From: JAMCXS01 sp964459065
Lineage (GTDB): Bacteria; Acidobacteriota; Terriglobia; UBA7540
Reading direction: 5' to 3'
DNA: 7,913 bases
Assembly (NCBI GenBank): GCA_964459065.1
Contig: CAYWMN010000177.1
Location: 1-7,913, forward strand
In this document: positions 1 through 6,191 of the stretch, one piece after another
Position numbering within the stretch: position 1 is the first letter of the stretch
How the letters are laid out: every line of letters starts with the position of its first letter
The notes under the pieces: generated by a model
The model's input: the letters and a program-made list of their open reading frames with translations, nothing else
What the model was told of the DNA's origin: nothing
The model's database searches: none
Made by a program: the position numbers and the translations under genes

Positions 1-562
1 TTGATAAGCCTCCAGCCATGGCGATAGCATCGATCAGCGTCCGCGGGCCGGTGATCTGGTACATCCCGGGCTTTTCGACCGCACCGATCACGGAGATGGG
101 CTGCGCATGAAACTGTTCAACAAAGACGCTTACCTGGGGATTTTGAAGGTAGGTTTTTGCGTAGGCCTTCTCGAGTTTTTTTCGCAACTGATGAGGCGTC
201 AGTCCTTCGGCGACCAGGCGTCCCAGCAGGGGCACGGAAATCGTCCCATTGTTTGAAACGCGTACAGTTTCATCCAGATCCGCTACGTCGAATACTTTTA
301 TGCTTATGACGTCTTCCGGTCCGATGTGATAGTCATCGCCGAAGCTGGAATCAGCGGGAAGTTGGAGTTTGCTTTTGCTCTGTGAAACGGTTGCCGGAGC
401 GGCTGGAGTGGCCGAAGCTTCCGCAGGGGCGGCGTCTTGGGCGTGCAGCGCCTGGGCGCCTCCGAGGATTAGCGCCAAGGCGACAGCCATGGTAACATTC
501 CGGATCGCCTTGAACTCCTGCCCCAACTTTAACCTCTCGCCAAGCCCGTGGACCCGGGCCAT
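1..562 (-). CDS. Polysaccharide biosynthesis/export protein (Poly_export + SLBB), 3' part missing
   Basis: Periplasmic/outer-membrane protein of the Wza/GumB-like export family, which passes capsule or exopolysaccharide through the outer membrane. About 187 N-terminal residues are visible; the rest lies beyond the left edge. Residues about 25-41 form a signal peptide (hydrophobic MAVALALILGG, cleavage likely after ALHA). A Pro/Ala/Ser-rich linker follows. The Poly_export domain starts near residue 78 (YHIGPEDVISIKVF) and continues through SNNGTISVPLLGRL and GLTPHQLRKKL. An SLBB segment begins near 155 (PISVIGAVEKPGMYQI). There is no lipobox cysteine, unlike Wza. The start is uncertain. ATG at 562 follows GAGAGGGCGG; an in-frame TTG at 526 follows GAGAGG at 6 nt and gives a more compact signal peptide; ATG at 490 would leave no basic n-region; ATG at 619 lies at the predicted transcription start. 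Family assignment is confident; role in a particular polysaccharide pathway is unknown. Confidence 0.85.
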   Translation of the reverse strand, partial: MARVHGLGERLKLGQEFKAIRNVTMAVALALILGGAQALHAQDAAPAEASATPAAPATVSQSKSKLQLPADSSFGDDYHIGPEDVISIKVFDVADLDETVRVSNNGTISVPLLGRLVAEGLTPHQLRKKLEKAYAKTYLQNPQVSVFVEQFHAQPISVIGAVEKPGMYQITGPRTLIDAIAMAGGLS

Positions 563-624
563 CCGCCCTCTCGTATTTCTCTTCTTCCGCGCCTGAGCTA
601 TGGTTGCATTCAACGCCATTCCAG

Positions 625-652
625 CCTATCAGACGCGATTTTGGGATGTCAA
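625..652 (-). promoter_or_regulatory. Candidate sigma-70-type promoter for the polysaccharide export gene
   Basis: On the minus strand a perfect TTGACA (652-647) is followed after 16 nt by GATAGG (630-625), which matches TATAAT at three positions. Transcription would begin near 618, giving a leader of about 55 nt to the ATG at 562. This disfavours the in-frame ATG at 619. The -35 box is strong and the -10 box is weak, so this is a candidate only. Confidence 0.35.
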
Positions 653-1183
653 TTAAGATGTGCTGCCGGCAAGACGGTGGTCGCACCTTGCAGCCGTTGC
701 AGAAGCTGCCGATCGCTTGAGAATTCTTGAAACGGCTATTCGCAGAGTTTAAAACCTTGCGGGAAAACCGGCAGAGTGAAAGTCTCCACGAAGGCAGGCG
801 GGGACTGTTCATGACTTCTCTCAACGGTACTCCGAACCTTTATCGATCGGTTAACTCACATTGAAAGAAGGCTTCTGCCTGGGTGAGTTCACGGCACCGG
901 CTCCGGCGCTTCCCGTCCTCCAAGAAGAAATCGCTTCAAAAGGTGTTTCATAACTCTTGCCCTGGGAGTAGAATGAGGGCGTTAGTGGATTGAGGGTGGT
1001 CCTCGCTCTCGCGGCATGGCCGATATTTCAGTGGAAACCTTTCCATGTCCCAAGACGTAGTAACATTTAGTTGACTCGTTGAAGACGGTCGTGCGCGTGC
1101 TTTCATCGACGAAGGGATTTTGCGGTCAACACTTTTAGTTTCAAAGTCATGGAACCTTCCTAATCGAAAAGGTCTTGAGGGGG
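653..1183. other. Divergent intergenic region without a recognisable gene
   Basis: This stretch separates the leftward polysaccharide export gene from the rightward exporter operon. Both strands were read for short genes, tRNA-like folds and repeats, and nothing convincing was found. Open frames crossing it have no recognisable protein pattern. A small palindrome AGAAGGCTTCT lies at 866-876. An isolated TAGAAT (969-974) resembles a -10 box, but no good -35 box sits at the right distance. The operon promoter must lie here or further away, but I cannot place it reliably. The last bases, GAGGGGG just before 1184, serve as the ribosome binding site of the adaptor gene. Confidence 0.5.
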
Positions 1184-2713
1184 ATGAGTCAAACGACGGA
1201 AATCAAAACAGGTCAAGTTGCCCGGCCGGAGACTGAGGGCTTCGGCTTTAGCGGGCCAGTCCGCCTTCCTTCCAGAGGAACTCCGGACAGGCGTAACCGG
1301 GCATTGTTGCTGATCCTGGGGGCGCTGGCTCTGGTTGGCTTGGCCATCGGAGGAATTTGGTGGTCCCGCCAAGGGTTGGTTACTGCCCAGACAGGGAAGG
1401 TTCTTCGCCAGAACATAACGTCCATTGTTACCGCCTCAGGGGAAATCAAGCCTCCTCCCAACATGTTTGCAACTGTGAACGCCAACTCTTTTGGCAAAGT
1501 CACGGAAATCCTTGTTCAAGAAGGCCAGCACGTTAAAAAAGGGCAGCTCCTTCTCCGAACCGAGGATATCCAACAGGAAGCTGATGTGCGCGCGCAGGAG
1601 GCAGCCTTAAGCTCCGCCCGCGCCGATACGCAGGTTTCCGAGGCGGCTGTTCGGTCGGCTTCCGCAAACCTGCTGACCGCCAAAGCCAGTCTTGCCCAGG
1701 CCCAGGCGCGCTATCAGCAGGCCAAGGATGATTTCAACCGCGCCCAGCAGATGATGAAAGAGGAGTTGATCGCCCGCCAGGTCTTTGATCAAGACCTCAG
1801 CAACTTCCAGGTGGCTCAAGCCGGCGTTGACTCCGCCAAGGCGCAAGTGATCCAGGCTCAGGCCCAGTTGGCCCAGGCGAATTACAACCAGCGCAGGTCA
1901 AAAGCGCGCGTCCTTCAAGCTGCAGCGCAACTGGTGGGAACCAAGGATGCACGGAACAAAACGATCTACACTTCGCCCTTTGACGGGGTCATTACTTCCT
2001 TGCCGGTCCATGTGGGCGAGAACGTGGTTCCGGGAATTCAAAATCAGCCCGGGAGTGTGCTTTTCCAGGTTTCGGACCTGTCGGTGATCACTGCCGATGT
2101 TGCCGTGGATGAAACGGATATCATCAGCGTCGAACTCAACCAGCCCGCCACGGTAACGATCGACGCGATTCCCGGGAAGAGCTTCAAGGGACGAGTAACC
2201 CAAATTGGAATGAGCGCCATCAATCCCACGACGGGTGCGATGAGCAGTAGCCAAACCTCCGCCGGCACGGGCGAAGCAAAGGACTTTCAGGTCGCTGTTA
2301 CTCTGGATAACCCTCCTCCCGGACTGAGGCCGGGCCTTTCGGCCACGGCGAAAATTATTACGGCGACTCGCCACGATGCGGTTACGATTCCGATTCAGGC
2401 TCTGACCGTCCGCAGCCGGCAGGAACTTGAAGCGGCGAACAAGAACGCTCCGGGATCGGACGCCGGGACGGCTGCTCAGCAAGCCAGGCAAAAAGAAGAA
2501 CTCCAAGGTGTGTTCGTGGTTCGAGACGGACGGGCGACTTTTGTCCCAGTCAAAACGGGAATTATGGGAACGACCCATGTTGAGGTGCTCAGCGGACTTC
2601 ACCCCGGGGAGCAAATCATCACGGGCAGCTATCAGGTGCTGCGGACTCTAAAAAACGGCGCCCGCATCAAAGTTGACAACCAGGCTTCGCTCCTGGGCCC
2701 GCCCTCATCGTGA
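1184..2713 (+). CDS. Periplasmic adaptor subunit (HlyD/MacA-type membrane fusion protein) of an ABC exporter
   Basis: A 509-residue adaptor that should link the inner-membrane ABC permeases to an outer-membrane channel. In order: a short cytoplasmic N-terminus (1-38) with basic residues before the membrane; one transmembrane anchor (about 40-60, ending IGGIWW); first lipoyl half (about 101-126, GKVTEILVQEGQHVKKGQ); a long Ala/Gln-rich coiled-coil hairpin (about 128-255) turning near 193-200; second lipoyl half (about 261-284, YTSPFDGVITSLPVHVGE); beta-barrel (about 300-345); and a membrane-proximal domain. Two polar, low-complexity insertions occur at about 350-366 and 410-440. ATG is preferred over an in-frame TTG nine bases upstream because GAGGGGG lies just before it. 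It is the first gene of a four-gene operon, with the ATPase gene 64 nt downstream. Family assignment is secure. MacA-like is the best guess from the neighbours, and the substrate is unknown. Confidence 0.9.
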   Translation: MSQTTEIKTGQVARPETEGFGFSGPVRLPSRGTPDRRNRALLLILGALALVGLAIGGIWWSRQGLVTAQTGKVLRQNITSIVTASGEIKPPPNMFATVNANSFGKVTEILVQEGQHVKKGQLLLRTEDIQQEADVRAQEAALSSARADTQVSEAAVRSASANLLTAKASLAQAQARYQQAKDDFNRAQQMMKEELIARQVFDQDLSNFQVAQAGVDSAKAQVIQAQAQLAQANYNQRRSKARVLQAAAQLVGTKDARNKTIYTSPFDGVITSLPVHVGENVVPGIQNQPGSVLFQVSDLSVITADVAVDETDIISVELNQPATVTIDAIPGKSFKGRVTQIGMSAINPTTGAMSSSQTSAGTGEAKDFQVAVTLDNPPPGLRPGLSATAKIITATRHDAVTIPIQALTVRSRQELEAANKNAPGSDAGTAAQQARQKEELQGVFVVRDGRATFVPVKTGIMGTTHVEVLSGLHPGEQIITGSYQVLRTLKNGARIKVDNQASLLGPPSS

Positions 2714-2777
2714 GGATCGGGGTCGGAAGGGGTTGTGCTCAGAAAGCGGCGCCTCCGGCCCTAGTGATTTCTTGATC

Positions 2778-3515
2778 ATGGAATCCCAAACATTGCCTTC
2801 ACAACCTTTTGGAAATATGAGTCCGCCGGACAACGTGGTCATCCGCGCCCGCGACCTGTGGAAGATCTATGATATGGGGACTGTTAAAGTCGACGCCTTG
2901 TGCGGCGTTTCATTCTCCATTCGCCGGGGGGAATACGTTGCGATTATGGGGCCTTCGGGTTCGGGCAAATCCACGCTGATGAACCTCATTGGGTGCTTGG
3001 ACACGCCAACCCACGGCGAGTATTGGTTGGGAGGGCAACTGGTCAGCCAGCTGACGGATGACGAACTGGCTCATATCCGAAACAAGGAGATTGGCTTTGT
3101 GTTTCAAACCTTCAACCTCCTGCCGCGCGCGACCGCCCTTCATAACGTCGAGCTTCCTTTAATTTACGGTGGAATAGCGCCTGAAGAGCGCCTGAAACGG
3201 GCGGAAGAAACTTTGCGCCTGGTTGAACTGGGTGACCGGATCCAGCATCGGCCCAATGAGCTTTCCGGCGGCCAACGGCAGCGGGTTGCTATCGCGCGGG
3301 CGCTGGCCAATCGTCCTTCGATTCTCCTGGCGGATGAGCCGACGGGGAATCTGGATTCCACCACCGGCGCCGAAATCATGAGTTTATTCGACCGCCTTCA
3401 CCAATCCGGCAACACCATCATTCTCGTTACCCATGAGCACGATATCGCTGCCCGCGCGCATCGCATCATTCACATTCGAGATGGCAGGGTGGACCGCGAT
3501 GAGCCGCTGGAATAG
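2778..3515 (+). CDS. ABC transporter ATP-binding protein, LolD/MacB type
   Basis: Cytoplasmic ATPase of 245 residues (or 232 from the inner start) that would energise the two downstream FtsX-type permeases. All nucleotide-binding motifs are intact: Walker A GPSGSGKST (58-66), Q-loop glutamine Q110 in FVFQTFNLLPR, signature LSGGQ (162-166), Walker B ILLADE with catalytic E187, D-loop GNLDS, and switch histidine H219 in LVTHEH. The FQTFNLLP and VELPLIYGG segments are typical of the LolD/MacB/FtsE branch. Unlike E. coli MacB, the ATPase is a separate polypeptide. The start is uncertain: the ATG used here has no clear ribosome binding site, while ATG at 2817 (MSPPDN) has GGA just upstream and matches the usual family length of about 230. 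A still longer frame reaching back into the adaptor gene is unlikely to be translated. Confidence 0.93.
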   Translation: MESQTLPSQPFGNMSPPDNVVIRARDLWKIYDMGTVKVDALCGVSFSIRRGEYVAIMGPSGSGKSTLMNLIGCLDTPTHGEYWLGGQLVSQLTDDELAHIRNKEIGFVFQTFNLLPRATALHNVELPLIYGGIAPEERLKRAEETLRLVELGDRIQHRPNELSGGQRQRVAIARALANRPSILLADEPTGNLDSTTGAEIMSLFDRLHQSGNTIILVTHEHDIAARAHRIIHIRDGRVDRDEPLE

Positions 3516-3554
3516 CCTCGGCTTTCCGGCCTGCCGTTAGCGCCTCTTAGGAAG

Positions 3555-3575
3555 TTCCCCGGCCCGGCCGGGGGA
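3555..3575 (+). other. GC-rich intra-operon hairpin between the ATPase and permease genes
   Basis: CCCCGGC (3557-3563) and GCCGGGG (3567-3573) are perfect inverted arms of 7 bp around a 3-nt CCG loop. One G-T wobble and one T-A pair can extend the stem. No run of T follows, so it does not look like an intrinsic terminator. It lies between the ATPase stop and the AGGAG of the next gene. It may stabilise or process the mRNA, or tune the ratio of ATPase to permease; this role is inference. Confidence 0.5.
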
Positions 3576-3587
3576 GACGGACTGTGT

Positions 3588-3592
3588 AGGAG
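3588..3592 (+). promoter_or_regulatory. Ribosome binding site AGGAG that bears on the start of the first permease
   Basis: AGGAG sits directly against the GTG at 3592, which is too close for normal initiation there. It lies 8 nt before an in-frame TTG at 3601, which is a good spacing. This suggests that translation may begin at TTG 3601, three codons later. An upstream GGGGAG (3571-3576) lies in the 3' arm of the GC-rich hairpin and is about 15 nt from the GTG. Confidence 0.45.
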
Positions 3593-4887
3593 TGAAGAGT
3601 TTGACCTCTGGACCAGCACCAGCACCCCGTCCGGCCGGCGGGAAACGGGAACTGTACAATACCTGGGCTTCCACGCGCGAAGCCTTCTGGATCGCCCTTG
3701 AGGCGTTGTACGCGCACAAGCTCCGTTCGTTCCTCACCTTGCTGGGCGTGGTTATTGCCACGGCCACCTTGATTGTTGTGATGTCCGTCATCAACGGCAT
3801 GAACCTTTACATCGCAAGCCACATCGCGAATCTGGGCGCCAACACTTTTGTCTTGAGCCAGTTTGAATGGGCGCAGGGGCATAACGCCTGGGTCAGAGCA
3901 CGGCGGCGGAATAAGCCCATCCGCATTGAAGATTACCAGTTCCTGAAAGCAAACCTTGAAGGCTATAAAGCGATGGGCGCGACGGCCGGAGCCTCCGGCA
4001 AGACCGTAAAATTTGGGCGCCAGGTTTTGTACGATGCTTCCCTGAGTGGCGTAACACCCAGCATGATTGATATCGGGCGGCAACAAGTGGAACTGGGCCG
4101 CTACATCACGGAGCCGGATTATCTGCATGCCGCCCTGGTTTGTTTTATCGGGCAGGATCTGGTGGACAAATTTTTCCCGGGCGTTGACCCGCTGGGCAAG
4201 GAGATCCTGGTCGGCGGCCGCGTCTTTCGGGTGGTCGGCGTGGCACGCCGCATCGGCACGACTTTTGGAATCAGCCAGGACAACTTTGTTCAAATTCCCC
4301 TGACCACCTTCCAAAAAACCTTTGTCGCCCGGCCGTCCATCAGCGTGAGCGTTCAGGCCTGGGCCGCGGCGCAGATGGCGCCTCTTCAGGACGAGGTGCG
4401 AACCCTGATGCGGGTGCGCCGCCATTTGACGTACACGGAAAAGGATACCTTCGGCATCAACGCTTCTGAAGCCATCATGGGCCTCTGGCAACGCCTGACC
4501 GGTTCGATCTTTGCCGTCACCATCGGCGTGGTGGCGGTGTTCATGGTGGTCGGCGGAATCGTGATTATGAATATCATGCTGGCCAGCGTTACCGAGCGAA
4601 CGCATGAAATCGGAATTCGCAAATCACTCGGAGCCCGCCGGCGTGACATCCTGACTCAGTTCATTATTGAGTCTGCGGTGATGGCGATTGCCGGAGGATT
4701 GATCGGCGTCCTGTTTGCCGTCTTGATTGCTCAGGTTGTCCAAAGGACCTTCGCGGTGGCCGTGCCCTTGAACGGAGTGTTTTGGGGCTTGGCGCTCTCG
4801 GCGGCGGTTGGCTTATTTTTCGGCATCTACCCTGCCAATCAAGCTGCCAAGCTGGAACCGATTGAAGCTCTTCGGATGGAAAGCTAA
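3592..4887 (+). CDS. ABC transporter permease 1, MacB/FtsX type
   Basis: Inner-membrane permease of up to 431 residues. Layout: a Pro/Ala-rich cytoplasmic N-terminus (1-45); TM1 about 47-69; a large periplasmic MacB core domain (about 70-300) with the typical DPLGKEILVGGRVFRVVGV stretch; TM2 about 305-331; a cytoplasmic coupling region SVTERTHEIGIRKSLGARR (332-350) expected to touch the ATPase; TM3 about 362-383; TM4 about 395-412; and the usual end EPIEALRMES. The four-TM topology with one large periplasmic domain is that of MacB and LolC/LolE, but with no fused ATPase domain. A basic patch, WVRARRRNKPIR, lies early in the periplasmic domain. It is a clear paralogue of the next gene and is separated from it by 2 nt, so the two are probably translationally coupled and form a heterodimer. 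The start may be TTG 3601 rather than GTG 3592. Substrate unknown. Confidence 0.9.
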   Translation: MKSLTSGPAPAPRPAGGKRELYNTWASTREAFWIALEALYAHKLRSFLTLLGVVIATATLIVVMSVINGMNLYIASHIANLGANTFVLSQFEWAQGHNAWVRARRRNKPIRIEDYQFLKANLEGYKAMGATAGASGKTVKFGRQVLYDASLSGVTPSMIDIGRQQVELGRYITEPDYLHAALVCFIGQDLVDKFFPGVDPLGKEILVGGRVFRVVGVARRIGTTFGISQDNFVQIPLTTFQKTFVARPSISVSVQAWAAAQMAPLQDEVRTLMRVRRHLTYTEKDTFGINASEAIMGLWQRLTGSIFAVTIGVVAVFMVVGGIVIMNIMLASVTERTHEIGIRKSLGARRRDILTQFIIESAVMAIAGGLIGVLFAVLIAQVVQRTFAVAVPLNGVFWGLALSAAVGLFFGIYPANQAAKLEPIEALRMES

Positions 4888-4889
4888 TC

Positions 4890-6134
4890 GTGCCAAAGAA
4901 TCTTCACAATCTCCGCGAAAACCTTTGGCTGGCGCTCGATACGCTCCGCACTCATAAGTTCCGCTCGTTCCTCACCATCCTCGGAGTGTTGATCGGGACC
5001 GCGACCGTAATCGGCGTGGCCTCGATTATTACCGGGCTCAATACGCAGCTTGTTCAGGCGGCTGAGGACTACGGCACGCGGACCATTTTTGTTTACAAGT
5101 TCCAGGCGGGCATCCGATTCCGCCTGACGCGGGAAGAGCGCATGCGGAAACCTCTTTCGTACGAAGACGCCGCCGCCATAAAAAACGATTGCCCTTCCGT
5201 GGAAACGGTGGGGGTCGAAATGTCGCGGTGGGGTGCGCCAATCATTACCAAATACAATGGGCAGGAGATGTATGACGCCGGTTTGACAGGCGCTACCGCA
5301 GACGATTTCCGTGTGAATGGCGCCGAGTTTGCCGGTGGCCGTCCTTACACCGAATTTGAAGACACTCACCGGCGCAACGTGGCGGTCATTGGCGCGGACG
5401 TCGTCAAAATGTTTTTCCAGGGCGGGAATCCCATCGGTAAAACGATTACCGTGGACGGGAATCCGTTCCGGATTATCGGAGCTCTGCAGAAGCGGAAACA
5501 GGTCTTGGGGGATAATGGCGCCGACCGAACCATCTACATTCCCTATTGGACCTACCGGAAGATCTACACGCAAAACAAGGAGAACTTTATCCTGGCCATG
5601 GCCTATCCGGGAAAAATGAATCAGGCCATGGATGAGATTACGGGTGTCCTGCGCAGGATGCGCCACGTCAAACCTTCCCAGCCCAACAATTTTGGCTTGG
5701 CGACCGCGGACTCCATCATCCGCGAGTTTCATCAGATCACTGGGACGGTTGCCCTGGTGCTGATCGTTCTTTCCTCCATCGGCCTGCTGGTGGGTGGGAT
5801 CGGCGTGATGAATATCATGCTGGTTTCGGTGACGGAGCGGACGCGTGAAATCGGCGTGCGCAAGGCCGTTGGAGCACGCCGCCAGGACATTACCTGGCAG
5901 TTTCTGCTGGAGGCCATGACGTTGACTGGAGCGGGCGGCCTGCTGGGCATCCTGGTGGGTTACTTGCTCAGTTTTATCGTGCGCCAACTGGTGCCGAGCC
6001 TGCCGTCCTCGGTGCCTCTCTGGTCTGTTTTCGTGGGCTTCCTGGTTTCCATCAGCATCGGACTCTTTTTTGGCATGTGGCCCGCCATGAAAGCTTCCCG
6101 CCTGGACCCTATTGTCGCTCTGCGCCACGAATAA
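4890..6134 (+). CDS. ABC transporter permease 2, MacB/FtsX type
   Basis: Second inner-membrane permease, 414 residues from a GTG start. TM1 about 25-47 (FRSFLTILGVLIGTATVIGV); periplasmic MacB core about 50-280 with NPIGKTITVDGNPFRIIGAL; TM2 about 287-312; coupling region SVTERTREIGVRKAVGARR (313-331); TM3 about 345-365; TM4 about 377-397; C-terminus DPIVALRHE. It aligns along its whole length with permease 1, with strongest conservation in TM1 and in the TM2-coupling region, and divergence in the periplasmic part. The GTG follows the previous TAA by 2 nt with only a weak GGA upstream, which points to translational coupling. The most likely partner is permease 1 in a heterodimeric exporter driven by the upstream ATPase. 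LolCDE-like lipoprotein sorting is less likely because an adaptor gene leads the operon. Confidence 0.92.
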   Translation: MPKNLHNLRENLWLALDTLRTHKFRSFLTILGVLIGTATVIGVASIITGLNTQLVQAAEDYGTRTIFVYKFQAGIRFRLTREERMRKPLSYEDAAAIKNDCPSVETVGVEMSRWGAPIITKYNGQEMYDAGLTGATADDFRVNGAEFAGGRPYTEFEDTHRRNVAVIGADVVKMFFQGGNPIGKTITVDGNPFRIIGALQKRKQVLGDNGADRTIYIPYWTYRKIYTQNKENFILAMAYPGKMNQAMDEITGVLRRMRHVKPSQPNNFGLATADSIIREFHQITGTVALVLIVLSSIGLLVGGIGVMNIMLVSVTERTREIGVRKAVGARRQDITWQFLLEAMTLTGAGGLLGILVGYLLSFIVRQLVPSLPSSVPLWSVFVGFLVSISIGLFFGMWPAMKASRLDPIVALRHE

Positions 6135-6191
6135 CCCCGTCGCAAGCCTGCAAGGAAGTTTCGCTCCGGCGCCAGGTGCAAGCTGCAACCC

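Noticed and set aside
351..824. Open reading frame of 157 codons on the minus strand overlapping the polysaccharide export gene start
   Set aside because: It overlaps the real export gene in another frame, is rich in Arg/Pro/Ser shadow composition, and resembles no protein family.
866..876. Palindrome AGAAGGCTTCT in the divergent spacer
   Set aside because: It is short, single-copy in the window and not placed near a recognisable promoter, so chance is likely.
969..974. TAGAAT resembling a -10 box for the exporter operon
   Set aside because: No acceptable -35 hexamer lies 16-18 nt upstream, no TG extension is present, and it would imply a leader of about 200 nt.
1071..1076. TTGACT resembling a -35 box before the adaptor gene
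   Set aside because: The sequence 16-18 nt downstream is GC-rich with no -10-like hexamer.
1690..1880. Repeated CAGGCCCAGG-like DNA segments in the adaptor gene
   Set aside because: They encode the Ala/Gln-rich heptads of the coiled-coil hairpin, so protein structure explains them.
1898..2614. Minus-strand open frame of 238 codons opposite the adaptor
   Set aside because: The plus-strand frame has clear HlyD-family structure, and the antisense product shows none.
3547..4605. Long minus-strand open frame of 352 codons opposite permease 1
   Set aside because: It is antisense to a clear FtsX-type permease, and its His/Asp/Gly-rich composition is the usual shadow of GC-rich coding DNA.
4884..6188. 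Minus-strand open frame of 434 codons opposite permease 2
   Set aside because: It covers the permease almost exactly and has no recognisable domain. Its length comes from third-position GC bias.
6135..6191. Possible bidirectional terminator between the convergent permease and mtnA genes
   Set aside because: GGTGCAAGCTGCAACC can pair only with a bulge, and no T-run follows on either strand.
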